Positions 10,701-23,061 of a stretch of 64,000 bases of DNA are shown in pieces. Both the position numbers and the translations under genes were made by a program. The notes beneath the pieces were generated by a model. That model saw only the letters and a program-made list of their open reading frames with translations, did not search any database and was not told where the DNA came from. Source of the stretch: Phalacrocorax aristotelis (Eukaryota > Chordata > Aves > Suliformes > Phalacrocoracidae); NCBI RefSeq assembly GCF_949628215.1, contig NW_027441306.1, positions 124,001 to 188,000 on the forward strand. The letters are read 5' to 3'. Numbering within the stretch: position 1 is the first letter of the stretch; each line of letters starts with the position of its first letter.

Positions 10701-10816
10701 TTCGGCGGGCAGGTGTTGAGCTGTTTCTGGGAAAGCAGGGCTCTGTCATGTGTAACGGTTAGTTAGGAAGAGAAATGCCGTAGCCCCCAAGGACTCCCCC
10801 TTCTTCCCACAGTTGG
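7731..10816 (+). repeat. Module A3 (3,086 bp, followed by A4)
   Basis: Longest A copy. A tandem duplication of about 24 bp adds an extra CTCTTCCC...CTGCTGC segment near 10228-10260. Exon-like segment 7835-7944 has GCATCGCTG, shared with A5 and A6. It has GTTGGGCCGCTG near 9503, a state otherwise confined to A7-A16, so it is a mosaic. Private CCTCACTTTTCCC near 8879. Junction filler at 10809-10816. Confidence 0.96.
8281..8808 (-). mobile_element. Solo LTR copy (in A3)
   Basis: 528 bp, CCTG flanks, AATAAA intact on the minus strand. Near-identical to the A2 copy, including GGCCAATT and CTCCTCGTGG. Confidence 0.8.
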
Positions 10817-13800
10817 AACCCGCAGTTCGGTACGGGCGTGTAGTGCACGAGCGAGCTAGGCTACGTGCCTAGGAAGCCTCATCTCGTAAGAGCTGTAAGA
10901 CACCCCCGTGTTCTCTTCAGGTGGAGGTCGGCCTAGAGTCTGGAGCTGCAGAAGAGGCAGGGAGGAGAGGAGGGGAAAGAAGCATGTGAACGGCTAAATT
11001 GTGCCAGCAGCGCTGAGAGCGAGAGTCGCGGTGAGTCCTGGGCCAGTGGGGCCCCGTTGCCTCTCTTGTACGTCCTGGGCCCTCCCTGTCTCTCCCCCGG
11101 CCCCCTCTCTTTCCTTACCTGCTGCAAAATTATTTTTTTTTTGCGCCCCCCCCGCACCTTCTTTCTCCGTCTCGCTCTGAGTGGCTCCCTGCCTCCCCGT
11201 CTTTTCAGTCCTCCCTCTCTCTGTCCTGTAGCCTGTGGCTACTTGTTCTTTCTCCGCCTCTCTCTGCCTGGCTCTGGCTCCGTTTTTATTTTTTTACTCC
11301 TCCTGCTCTGTCCTGTAGCCTGTCGGTATTTTTGTCTTTCTCTGGCTCTCTCGGTCTGACTCCCTGTGTTACCGAAAAACGCGGTAAAATCGGAAACAAC
11401 TCCTCAAGGCCAATTTAGTATTAAAGAGCAGGCATTCTTTATTCACGGCGCCGGATGCACGGGGGATCGCTCCTCCTGGCGTGCGTACCTCACGCACCTT
11501 TCCCGTTCAATTTGTAGATCAAAATTTTACGTATTCATACGTATTCATTATTGTCCTGGCTGCTGATCGGTACAAACTTGCTCGTTCCGTATGTAAATCG
11601 CTGCGCAGGCTCGGTGGTGGTCCGTGAGTCGGTGGTCGCGATCTCCCCCTGCCAGAATTGCCTTTTACCTTCTTGGCTGTTAATCTTGGCAGTCTTGGCT
11701 AGTTCTCTCAGTCCGCTCCACGAAACCGCGTTTTGTCGTCCTTTTCTGACAGAAGCACGTTGTCTGTTGTTCTGCTGACGTTAACGATCGCCTAGGGACT
11801 AAAATGCAGATCAACAGGTGCGCTGATTCGTACGCTCCATGTTCCCGTAATGGAACACCGTCTCTGGTTGGCTGATTTCATCGCTTTGGTTACACCTGTT
11901 CCTGTTGTTCAGTTTCTTCTTTTTTGGCTTTGTGTGATTCTCTCTGTGATTCTGTTTTTCTCTGCCTCGCTTTTCCCAGCTCCCCGTCCCTCACTTGGAA
12001 TGCCCGTTGTCCTTCACCAGCTCACTCTCCCTTGGTTGCCATCCCCGTTTCTGAATTCCTCCTGCTTTGCCACGTAGCCCGTGACTTTTTTCTTAATCTC
12101 TCTCTGTCTGCCTCAACGCTCCCCCCGCGCTTTTTCATTCGTCTGCTCTGCTCTGCACCCTGCTACTGTTCTTGCCTTTCTGAGTTCTTCTCTGTCGAGC
12201 TCCCTTTCCCTATTTGTGGATTCCTGTTCTTCCTGCAGCCACCGCTGTTCCCTGTGACCTCCGTCTCTCTCTGTCCAGCTCCCTGTCCCTAGGTTTTAAT
12301 CCCTGCCTCTGCCCGCTGTAGCCCGTCTAGGTTTTTCTCTCGGCCTCTCTCTCTGTCCGGCTCCCTCTCTCTGTGTTCTAATTCCACGTTCTCTGTCACG
12401 TAGACCCGTGCTATTTGTTTGTCCTCATCTCTCTCTGTCCAGCTCCTTGCTGCGATGTTTTATTTCTTCCCTCTCTGTCTGTCTTTGTAGCCCGTTGCCG
12501 TTGTTGTTTTTTTTTTTTTTTCCCACTTGTTTCTTCATGTGTCTCTGTCTGCCTCCCAGTGCCTGATCTTTAATTCCTCCTTCCCTGTAGGCCGCTGTTC
12601 CTTTTTTCCATTCTACGTTGTGTTCTCTTTGGTCTGCTGTTCTTATTCATCGATTCCCTCCTCGCTGCCCTGTGGCTTGTCCCCATTTATTGTTGCCTCT
12701 CTCTCCCTCTCTCTGGCTTCTTGCCCCTGTTTTTAAAATTCCTCCCTCTCTTCTCTCTTCCCTGTTGGCCGTGTGATCTTCAGCCTTTCTCCACCTCTTT
12801 CTGCCCAGCTCTCTGCGTCTATTCATTAATTCTTCCCTCTCTGCCCTGTAGCCTGTAGCTTCTGTCCTTTCTCCATCTTGCTGTCTCTGGCTTCCCCGTG
12901 ACCCTCTTTTAGAATTGTTTCTCTCTTCTCTCTGTACGCATTGCGATTCCTTTTGCTCTCCATCTCCCTTTGTTTTGGTGTTTTTTTTGTTGTTTTTCTG
13001 GCTCCCTGTCCCTAATTGTTAATTCTCTGCCTTCTCATGCTCTGTACCACGTAGCCCCGTGGTTTGTTTTGTGGTGTTCCCTCCCCGGCCCCTTCCCTCC
13101 GTCGTTGGCTGTCTCGGCTCCCTGTCCCCGTGGCTTCATTCTTCCCTTTCTGCCCTGTTCTTGTCGCTTATCTTGTCTGTCTCCATCTCGCTCGGTCCAG
13201 CTTCCTGCCCCTGTTCTTCTTTCCTCCCTCGCTGTCGTGCTGCCTGCCCCAGGTTCTTTGTGCGTCTCCAGCCTGCTCCTCATCCTTCTTTGTTGGTCTG
13301 TGTCCTGCTCTTCCCCTCTCTCTGCTGCTTTTATCTCCACCTCCGTCAGGCTCCCTGTCCTCCTCTGGCCGTCCTGTTCCCTGCCTCGTGCCTTCTCACT
13401 ACACGCACACACGCCCCCCCCGCCCCCGTCCAGCCGGATGCTGCTCTTCTCTCCTCCTACTGTCCTGTGCCCTGCTCCTCACCTTTGGTGGCCTCCCCCT
13501 CTGCCCAGCAGCCCGTCGCTCCAGGAGCCAGGCGACGGACGGTCCGTTCCCTGCCAAACCGGGACAAGCGCGTGCCGTGGCTTAGCCTCAGCTGGCAACT
13601 CTGCACCAGGGAGCTGCTTGCTCGCTCCACCCTCAGTGGGCTGGGGGAGAGAGCTGGAAGGGTAAAAGTGAGAAAAATCATGGGTTGAGATCAAGACGGT
13701 TTAATAGGTAAAGCAAAAGCTGTGCGTGGAAGCAAAGCAAGGAATTAATTCGCTCCTCCTTTTCGGCGGGCAGGTGTTGAGCTGTTTCTGGGAAAGCAGG

Positions 13801-13877
13801 GCTCTGTCATGTGTAACGGTTAGTTAGGAAGAGAAATGCCGTAGCCCCCAAGGACTCCCCCTTCTTCCCACAGTTGG
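10817..13877 (+). repeat. Module A4 (3,061 bp, followed by A5)
   Basis: Exon-like segment 10921-11030 with GCAGCGCTG. Together with A5 and A6 it has GTCCTGGCTGCTG in the LTR where other copies have GTCCTGTCTGCTG, marking a local subfamily of three adjacent copies. Pyrimidine-rich repeat 11031-13600 apart from the LTR. Junction filler at 13870-13877. Confidence 0.96.
11367..11894 (-). mobile_element. Solo LTR copy (in A4)
   Basis: 528 bp with CCTG flanks and intact AATAAA. Keeps GGCCAATT like A2 and A3 but has the CCTGGCTGCTG change of A5 and A6, so it is intermediate between the two groups. Confidence 0.8.
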
Positions 13878-16800
13878 AACCCGCAGTTCGGTACGGGCGT
13901 GTAGTGCACGAGCGAGCTAGGCTACGTGCCTAGGAAGCCTCATCTCGTAAGAGCTGTAAGACACCCCCGTGTTCTCTTCAGGTGGAGGTCGGCCTAGAGT
14001 CTGGAGCTGCAGAAGAGGCAGGGAGGAGAGGAGGGGAAAGAAGCATGTGAACGGCTAAATTGTGCCAGCATCGCTGAGAGCGAGAGTCGCGGTGAGTCCT
14101 GGGCCAGTGGGGCCCCGTTGCCTCTCTTGTACGTCCTGGGCCCTCCCTGTCTCTCCCCCGGCCCCCTCTCTTTCCTTACCTGCTGCAAAATTATTTTTTT
14201 TTTGCGCCCCCCCCGCACCTTCTTTCTCCGTCTCGCTCTGAGTGGCTCCCTGCCTCCCCGTCTTTTCAGTCCTCCCTCTCTCTGTCCTGTAGCCTGTGGC
14301 TACTTGTTCTTTCTCCGCCTCTCTCTGCCTGGCTCTGGCTCCGTTTTTATTTTTTTACTCCTCCTGCTCTGTCCTGTAGCCTGTCGGTATTTTTGTCTTT
14401 CTCTGGCTCTCTCGGTCTGACTCCCTGTGTTACCGAAAAACGCGGTAAAATCGGAAACAACTCCTCAACGCCAATTTAGTATTAAAGAGCAGGCATTCTT
14501 TATTCACGGCGCCGGATGCACGGGGGATCGCTCCTCCTGGCGTGCGTACCTCACGCACCTTTCCCGTTCAATTTGTAGATCAAAATTTTACGTATTCATA
14601 CGTATTCATTATTGTCCTGGCTGCTGATCGGTACAAACTTGCTCGTTCCGTATGTAAATCGCTGCGCAGGCTCGGTGGTGGTCCGTGAGTCGGTGGTCGC
14701 GATCTCCCCCTGCCAGAATTGCCTTTTACCTTCTTGGCTGTTAATCTTGGCAGTCTTGGCTAGTTCTCTCAGTCCGCTCCACGAAACCGCGTTTTGTCGT
14801 CCTTTTCTGACAGAAGCACGTTGTCTGTTGTTCTGCTGACGTTAACGATCGCCTAGGGACTAAAATGCAGATCGACAGGTGCGCTGATTCGTACGCTCCA
14901 TGTTCCCGTAATGGAACACCGTCTCTGGTTGGCTGATTTCATCGCTTTGGTTACACCTGTTCCTGTTGTTCAGTTTCTTCTTTTTTGGCTTTGTGTGATT
15001 CTCTCTGTGATTCTGTTTTTCTCTGCCTCGCTTTTCCCAGCTCCCCGTCCCTCACTTGGAATGCCCGTTGTCCTTCACCAGCTCACTCTCCCTTGGTTGC
15101 CATCCCCGTTTCTGAATTCCTCCTGCTTTGCCACGTAGCCCGTGACTTTTTTCTTAATCTCTCTCTGTCTGCCTCAACGCTCCCCCCGCGCTTTTTCATT
15201 CGTCTGCTCTGCTCTGCACCCTGCTACTGTTCTTGCCTTTCTGAGTTCTTCTCTGTCGAGCTCCCTTTCCCTATTTGTGGATTCCTGTTCTTCCTGCAGC
15301 CACCGCTGTTCCCTGTGACCTCCGTCTCTCTCTGTCCAGCTCCCTGTCCCTAGGTTTTAATCCCTGCCTCTGCCCACTGTAGCCCGTCTAGGTTTTTCTC
15401 TCGGCCTCTCTCTCTGTCCGGCTCCCTCTCTCTGTGTTCTAATTCCACGTTCTCTGTCACGTAGACCCGTGCTATTTGTTTGTCCTCATCTCTCTCTGTC
15501 CAGCTCCTTGCTGCGATGTTTTATTTCTTCCCTCTCTGTCTGTCTTTGTAGCCCGTTGCCGTTGTTGTTTTTTTTTTTTTTTCCCACTTGTTTCTTCATG
15601 TGTCTCTGTCTGCCTCCCAGTGCCTGATCTTTAATTCCTCCTTCCCTGTAGGCCGCTGTTCCTTTTTTCCATTCTACGTTGTGTTCTCTTTGGTCTGCTG
15701 TTCTTATTCATCGATTCCCTCCTCGCTGCCCTGTGGCTTGTCCCCATTTATTGTTGCCTCTCTCTCCCTCTCTCTGGCTTCTTGCCCCTGTTTTTAAAAT
15801 TCCTCCCTCTCTTCTCTCTTCCCTGTTGGCCGTGTGATCTTCAGCCTTTCTCCACCTCTTTCTGCCCAGCTCTCTGCGTCTATTCATTAATTCTTCCCTC
15901 TCTGCCCTGTAGCCTGTAGCTTCTGTCCTTTCTCCATCTTGCTGTCTCTGGCTTCCCCGTGACCCTCTTTTAGAATTGTTTCTCTCTTCTCTCTGTACGC
16001 ATTGCGATTCCTTTTGCTCTCCATCTCCCTTTGTTTTGGTGTTTTTTTTGTTGTTTTTCTGGCTCCCTGTCCCTAATTGTTAATTCTCTGCCTTCTCATG
16101 CTCTGTACCACGTAGCCCCGTGGTTTGTTTTGTGGTGTTCCCTCCCCGGCCCCTTCCCTCCGTCGTTGGCTGTCTCGGCTCCCTGTCCCCGTGGCTTCAT
16201 TCTTCCCTTTCTGCCCTGTTCTTGTCGCTTATCTTGTCTGTCTCCATCTCGCTCGGTCCAGCTTCCTGCCCCTGTTCTTCTTTCCTCCCTCGCTGTCGTG
16301 CTGCCTGCCCCAGGTTCTTTGTGCGTCTCCAGCCTGCTCCTCATCCTTCTTTGTTGGTCTGTGTCCTGCTCTTCCCCTCTCTCTGCTGCTTTTATCTCCA
16401 CCTCCGTCAGGCTCCCTGTCCTCCTCTGGCCGTCCTGTTCCCTGCCTCGTGCCTTCTCACTACACGCACACACGCCCCCCCCGCCCCCGTCCAGCCGGAT
16501 GCTGCTCTTCTCTCCTCCTACTGTCCTGTGCCCTGCTCCTCACCTTTGGTGGCCTCCCCCTCTGCCCAGCAGCCCGTCGCTCCAGGAGCCAGGCGACGGA
16601 CGGTCCGTTCCCTGCCAAACCGGGACAAGCGCGTGCCGTGGCTTAGCCTCAGCTGGCAACTCTGCACCAGGGAGCTGCTTGCTCGCTCCACCCTCAGTGG
16701 GCTGGGGGAGAGAGCTGGAAGGGTAAAAGTGAGAAAAATCATGGGTTGAGATCAAGACGGTTTAATAGGTAAAGCAAAAGCTGTGCGTGGAAGCAAAGCA

Positions 16801-16938
16801 AGGAATTAATTCGCTCCTCCTTTTCGGCGGGCAGGTGTTGAGCTGTTTCTGGGAAAGCAGGGCTCTGTCATGTGTAACGGTTAGTTAGGAAGAGAAATGC
16901 CGTAGCCCCCAAGGACTCCCCCTTCTTCCCACAGTTGG
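13878..16938 (+). repeat. Module A5 (3,061 bp, followed by A6)
   Basis: Almost indistinguishable from A6: same length, same GCATCGCTG in the exon-like segment (13982-14091), same LTR variants. Private GCCCACTGTAGCC near 15371. Junction filler at 16931-16938. Confidence 0.96.
14428..14955 (-). mobile_element. Solo LTR copy (in A5)
   Basis: 528 bp, CCTG flanks, AATAAA intact. Has CAACGCCAA near the 3' end, found only here and in A6, and GATCGACAGG shared with A6, A8, A10 and A11. Confidence 0.8.
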
Positions 16939-19900
16939 AACCCGCAGTTCGGTACGGGCGTGTAGTGCACGAGCGAGCTAGGCTACGTGCCTAGGAAGCC
17001 TCATCTCGTAAGAGCTGTAAGACACCCCCGTGTTCTCTTCAGGTGGAGGTCGGCCTAGAGTCTGGAGCTGCAGAAGAGGCAGGGAGGAGAGGAGGGGAAA
17101 GAAGCATGTGAACGGCTAAATTGTGCCAGCATCGCTGAGAGCGAGAGTCGCGGTGAGTCCTGGGCCAGTGGGGCCCCGTTGCCTCTCTTGTACGTCCTGG
17201 GCCCTCCCTGTCTCTCCCCCGGCCCCCTCTCTTTCCTTACCTGCTGCAAAATTATTTTTTTTTTGCGCCCCCCCCGCACCTTCTTTCTCCGTCTCGCTCT
17301 GAGTGGCTCCCTGCCTCCCCGTCTTTTCAGTCCTCCCTCTCTCTGTCCTGTAGCCTGTGGCTACTTGTTCTTTCTCCGCCTCTCTCTGCCTGGCTCTGGC
17401 TCCGTTTTTATTTTTTTACTCCTCCTGCTCTGTCCTGTAGCCTGTCGGTATTTTTGTCTTTCTCTGGCTCTCTCGGTCTGACTCCCTGTGTTACCGAAAA
17501 ACGCGGTAAAATCGGAAACAACTCCTCAACGCCAATTTAGTATTAAAGAGCAGGCATTCTTTATTCACGGCGCCGGATGCACGGGGGATCGCTCCTCCTG
17601 GCGTGCGTACCTCACGCACCTTTCCCGTTCAATTTGTAGATCAAAATTTTACGTATTCATACGTATTCATTATTGTCCTGGCTGCTGATCGGTACAAACT
17701 TGCTCGTTCCGTATGTAAATCGCTGCGCAGGCTCGGTGGTGGTCCGTGAGTCGGTGGTCGCGATCTCCCCCTGCCAGAATTGCCTTTTACCTTCTTGGCT
17801 GTTAATCTTGGCAGTCTTGGCTAGTTCTCTCAGTCCGCTCCACGAAACCGCGTTTTGTCGTCCTTTTCTGACAGAAGCACGTTGTCTGTTGTTCTGCTGA
17901 CGTTAACGATCGCCTAGGGACTAAAATGCAGATCGACAGGTGCGCTGATTCGTACGCTCCATGTTCCCGTAATGGAACACCGTCTCTGGTTGGCTGATTT
18001 CATCGCTTTGGTTACACCTGTTCCTGTTGTTCAGTTTCTTCTTTTTTGGCTTTGTGTGATTCTCTCTGTGATTCTGTTTTTCTCTGCCTCGCTTTTCCCA
18101 GCTCCCCGTCCCTCACTTGGAATGCCCGTTGTCCTTCACCAGCTCACTCTCCCTTGGTTGCCATCCCCGTTTCTGAATTCCTCCTGCTTTGCCACGTAGC
18201 CCGTGACTTTTTTCTTAATCTCTCTCTGTCTGCCTCAACGCTCCCCCCGCGCTTTTTCATTCGTCTGCTCTGCTCTGCACCCTGCTACTGTTCTTGCCTT
18301 TCTGAGTTCTTCTCTGTCGAGCTCCCTTTCCCTATTTGTGGATTCCTGTTCTTCCTGCAGCCACCGCTGTTCCCTGTGACCTCCGTCTCTCTCTGTCCAG
18401 CTCCCTGTCCCTAGGTTTTAATCCCTGCCTCTGCCCGCTGTAGCCCGTCTAGGTTTTTCTCTCGGCCTCTCTCTCTGTCCGGCTCCCTCTCTCTGTGTTC
18501 TAATTCCACGTTCTCTGTCACGTAGACCCGTGCTATTTGTTTGTCCTCATCTCTCTCTGTCCAGCTCCTTGCTGCGATGTTTTATTTCTTCCCTCTCTGT
18601 CTGTCTTTGTAGCCCGTTGCCGTTGTTGTTTTTTTTTTTTTTTCCCACTTGTTTCTTCATGTGTCTCTGTCTGCCTCCCAGTGCCTGATCTTTAATTCCT
18701 CCTTCCCTGTAGGCCGCTGTTCCTTTTTTCCATTCTACGTTGTGTTCTCTTTGGTCTGCTGTTCTTATTCATCGATTCCCTCCTCGCTGCCCTGTGGCTT
18801 GTCCCCATTTATTGTTGCCTCTCTCTCCCTCTCTCTGGCTTCTTGCCCCTGTTTTTAAAATTCCTCCCTCTCTTCTCTCTTCCCTGTTGGCCGTGTGATC
18901 TTCAGCCTTTCTCCACCTCTTTCTGCCCAGCTCTCTGCGTCTATTCATTAATTCTTCCCTCTCTGCCCTGTAGCCTGTAGCTTCTGTCCTTTCTCCATCT
19001 TGCTGTCTCTGGCTTCCCCGTGACCCTCTTTTAGAATTGTTTCTCTCTTCTCTCTGTACGCATTGCGATTCCTTTTGCTCTCCATCTCCCTTTGTTTTGG
19101 TGTTTTTTTTGTTGTTTTTCTGGCTCCCTGTCCCTAATTGTTAATTCTCTGCCTTCTCATGCTCTGTACCACGTAGCCCCGTGGTTTGTTTTGTGGTGTT
19201 CCCTCCCCGGCCCCTTCCCTCCGTCGTTGGCTGTCTCGGCTCCCTGTCCCCGTGGCTTCATTCTTCCCTTTCTGCCCTGTTCTTGTCGCTTATCTTGTCT
19301 GTCTCCATCTCGCTCGGTCCAGCTTCCTGCCCCTGTTCTTCTTTCCTCCCTCGCTGTCGTGCTGCCTGCCCCAGGTTCTTTGTGCGTCTCCAGCCTGCTC
19401 CTCATCCTTCTTTGTTGGTCTGTGTCCTGCTCTTCCCCTCTCTCTGCTGCTTTTATCTCCACCTCCGTCAGGCTCCCTGTCCTCCTCTGGCCGTCCTGTT
19501 CCCTGCCTCGTGCCTTCTCACTACACGCACACACGCCCCCCCCGCCCCCGTCCAGCCGGATGCTGCTCTTCTCTCCTCCTACTGTCCTGTGCCCTGCTCC
19601 TCACCTTTGGTGGCCTCCCCCTCTGCCCAGCAGCCCGTCGCTCCAGGAGCCAGGCGACGGACGGTCCGTTCCCTGCCAAACCGGGACAAGCGCGTGCCGT
19701 GGCTTAGCCTCAGCTGGCAACTCTGCACCAGGGAGCTGCTTGCTCGCTCCACCCTCAGTGGGCTGGGGGAGAGAGCTGGAAGGGTAAAAGTGAGAAAAAT
19801 CATGGGTTGAGATCAAGACGGTTTAATAGGTAAAGCAAAAGCTGTGCGTGGAAGCAAAGCAAGGAATTAATTCGCTCCTCCTTTTCGGCGGGCAGGTGTT

Positions 19901-19999
19901 GAGCTGTTTCTGGGAAAGCAGGGCTCTGTCATGTGTAACGGTTAGTTAGGAAGAGAAATGCCGTAGCCCCCAAGGACTCCCCCTTCTTCCCACAGTTGG
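16939..19999 (+). repeat. Module A6 (3,061 bp, followed by A7)
   Basis: Exon-like segment 17043-17152 (orphan last exon). Near-duplicate of A5, consistent with a recent one-unit tandem duplication by unequal exchange. Junction filler at 19992-19999. Confidence 0.96.
17489..18016 (-). mobile_element. Solo LTR copy (in A6)
   Basis: 528 bp, CCTG flanks, intact AATAAA, with the same CAACGCCAA and GATCGACAGG variants as the A5 copy. Confidence 0.8.
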
Positions 20000-22900
20000 A
20001 ACCCGCAGTTCGGTACGGGCGTGTAGTGCACGAGCGAGCTAGGCTACGTGCCTAGGAAGCCTCATCTCGTAAGAGCTGTAAGACACCCCCGTGTTCTCTT
20101 CAGGTGGAGGTCGGCCTAGAGTCTGGAGCTGCAGAAGAGGCAGGGAGGAGAGGAGGGGAAAGAAGCATGTGAACGGCTAAATTGTGCCAGCAGCGCTGAG
20201 AGCGAGAGTCGCGGTGAGTCCTGGGCCAGTGGGGCCCCGTTGCCTCTCTTGTACGTCCTGGGCCCTCCCTGTCTCTCCCCCGGCCCCCTCTCTTTCCTTA
20301 CCTGCTGCAAAATTATTTTTTTTTTGCGCCCCCCCCGCACCTTCTTTCTCCGTCTCGCTCTGAGTGGCTCCCTGCCTCCCCGTCTTTTCAGTCCTCCCTC
20401 TCTCTGTCCTGTAGCCTGTGGCTACTTGTTCTTTCTCTGCCTCTCTCTGCCTGGCTCTGGCTCCGTTTTTATTTTTTTACTCCTCCTGCTCTGTCCTGTA
20501 GCCTGTCGGTATTTTTGTCTTTCTCTGGCTCTCTCGGTCTGACTCCCTGTGTTACCGAAAAACGCGGTAAAATCGGAAACAACTCCTCAAGACCAATTTA
20601 GTATTAAAGAGCAGGCATTCTTCATTCACGGCGCCGGATGCACGGGGGATCGCTCCTCCTGGCGTGCGTACCTCACGCACCTTTCCCGTTCAATTTGTAG
20701 ATCAAAATTTTACGTATTCATACGTATTCATTATTGTCCTGTCTGCTGATCGGTACAAACTTGCTCGTTCCGTATGTAAATCGCTGCGCAGGCTCGGTGG
20801 TGGTCCGTGAGTCGGTGGTCGCGATCTCCCCCTGCCAGAATTGCCTTTTACCTTCTTGGCTGTTAATCTTGGCAGTCTTGGCTAGTTCTCTCAGTCCGCT
20901 CCACGAAACCGCGTTTTGTCGTCCTTTTCTGACAGAAGCACGTTGTCTGTTGTTCTGCTGACGTTAACGATCGCCTAGGGACTAAAATGCAGATCAACAG
21001 GTGCGCTGATTCGTACGCTCCATGTTCCCGTAATGGAACACCGTCTCTGGTTGGCTGATTTCATCGCTTTGGTTACACCTGTTCCTGTTGTTCAGTTTCT
21101 TCTTTTTTGGCTTTGTGTGATTCTCTCTGTGATTCTGTTTTTCTCTGCCTCGCTTTTCCCAGCTCCCCGTCCCTCACTTGGAATGCCCGTTGTCCTTCAC
21201 CAGCTCACTCTCCCTTGGTTGCCATCCCCGTTTCTGAATTCCTCCTGCTTTGCCACGTAGCCCGTGACTTTTTTCTTAATCTCTCTCTGTCTGCCTCAAC
21301 GCTCCCCCCGCGCTTTTTCATTCGTCTGCTCTGCTCTGCACCCTGCTACTGTTCTTGCCTTTCTGAGTTCTTCTCTGTCGAGCTCCCTTTCCCTATTTGT
21401 GAATTCCTGTTCTTCCTGCAGCCACCGCTGTTCCCTGTGACCTCCGTCTCTCTCTGTCCAGCTCCCTGTCCCTAGGTTTTAATCCCTGCCTCTGCCCGCT
21501 GTAGCCCGTCTAGGTTTTTCTCTCGGCCTCTCTCTCTGTCCGGCTCCCTCTCTCTGTGTTCTAATTCCACGTTCTCTGTCACGTAGACCCGTGCTATTTG
21601 TTTGTCCTCATCTCTCTCTGTCCAGCTCCTTGCTGCGATGTTTTATTTCTTCCCTCTCTGTCTGTCTTTGTAGCCCGTTGCCGTTGTTGGTTTTTTTTTT
21701 TTTCCCCACTTGTTTCTTCATGTGTCTCTGTCTGCCTCCCAGTGCCTGATCTTTAATTCCTCCTTCCCTGTTGGGCCGCTGTTCCTTTTTTCCATTCTAC
21801 GTTGTGTTCTCTTTGGTCTGCTGTTCTTATTCATCGGTTCCCTCCTCGCTGCCCTGTGGCTTGTCCCCATTTATTGTTGCCTCTCTCTCCCTCTCTCTGG
21901 CTTCTTGCCCCTGTTTTTAAAATTCCTCCCTCTCTTCTCTCTTCCCTGTTGGCCGTGTGATCTTCAGCCTTTCTCCACCTCTTTCTGCCCAGCTCTCTGC
22001 ATCTATTCATTAATTCTTCCCTCTCTGCCCTGTAGCCTGTAGCTTCTGTCCTTTCTCCATCTTGCTGTCTCTGGCTTCCCCGTGACCCTCTTTTAGAATT
22101 GTTTCTCTCTTCTCTCTGTACGCATTGCGATTCCTTTTGCTCTCCATCTCCCTTTGTTTTGGTGTTTTTTTTGTTGTTTTTCTGGCTCCCTGTCCCTAAT
22201 TGTTAATTCTCTGCCTTCTCATGCTCTGTACCACGTAGCCCCGTGGTTTGTTTTGTGGTGTTCCCTCCCCGGCCCCTTCCCTCCGTCGTTGGCTGTCTCG
22301 GCTCCCTGTCCCCGTGGCTTCATTCTTCCCTTTCTGCCCTGTTCTTGTCGCTTATCTTGTCTGTCTCCATCTCGCTCGGTCCAGCTTCCTGCCCCTGTTC
22401 TTCTTTCCTCCCTCGCTGTCGTGCTGCCTGCCCCAGGTTCTTTGTGCGTCTCCAGCCTGCTCCTCATCCTTCTTTGTTGGTCTGTGTCCTGCTCTTCCCC
22501 TCTCTCTGCTGCTTTTATCTCCACCTCCGTCAGGCTCCCTGTCCTCCTCTGGCCGTCCTGTTCCCTGCCTCGTGCCTTCTCACTACACGCACACACGCCC
22601 CCCCCGCCCCCGTCCAGCCGGATGCTGCTCTTCTCTCCTCCTACTGTCCTGTGCCCTGCTCCTCACCTTTGGTGGCCTCCCCCTCTGCCCAGCAGCCCGT
22701 CGCTCCAGGAGCCAGGCGACGGACGGTCCGTTCCCTGCCAAACCGGGACAAGCGCGTGCCGTGGCTTAGCCTCAGCTGGCAACTCTGCACCAGGGAGCTG
22801 CTTGCTCGCTCCACCCTCAGTGGGCTGGGGGAGAGAGCTGGAAGGGTAAAAGTGAGAAAAATCATGGGTTGAGATCAAGACGGTTTAATAGGTAAAGCAA

Positions 22901-23061
22901 AAGCTGTGCGTGGAAGCAAAGCAAGGAATTAATTCGCTCCTCCTTTTCGGCGGGCAGGTGTTGAGCTGTTTCTGGGAAAGCAGGGCTCTGTCATGTGTAA
23001 CGGTTAGTTAGGAAGAGAAATGCCGTAGCCCCCAAGGACTCCCCCTTCTTCCCACAGTTGG
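20000..23061 (+). repeat. Module A7 (3,062 bp, followed by A8)
   Basis: First of five successive copies (A7-A11) with CTTTCTCTGCC near 20430 (others CTTTCTCCGCC) and a changed LTR polyadenylation signal. It is of type alpha: GTGAATTCCTG near 21400 and TTCATCGGTTCC near 21830, shared with A9, A14 and A16. Exon-like segment 20104-20213. Junction filler at 23054-23061. Confidence 0.96.
20550..21077 (-). mobile_element. Solo LTR copy, altered poly(A) signal (in A7)
   Basis: 528 bp with CCTG flanks. The plus strand reads TTCATT where other copies have TTTATT, so the minus-strand signal is AATGAA (20621-20626), a weak or inactive poly(A) signal. Confidence 0.8.

Noticed and set aside
16921..17042. 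Short exon between the A-to-A acceptor-like CCACAG and a GTAAGA donor upstream of the 110-bp exon
   Set aside because: The following intron would be only about 36 nt, too short for normal splicing.
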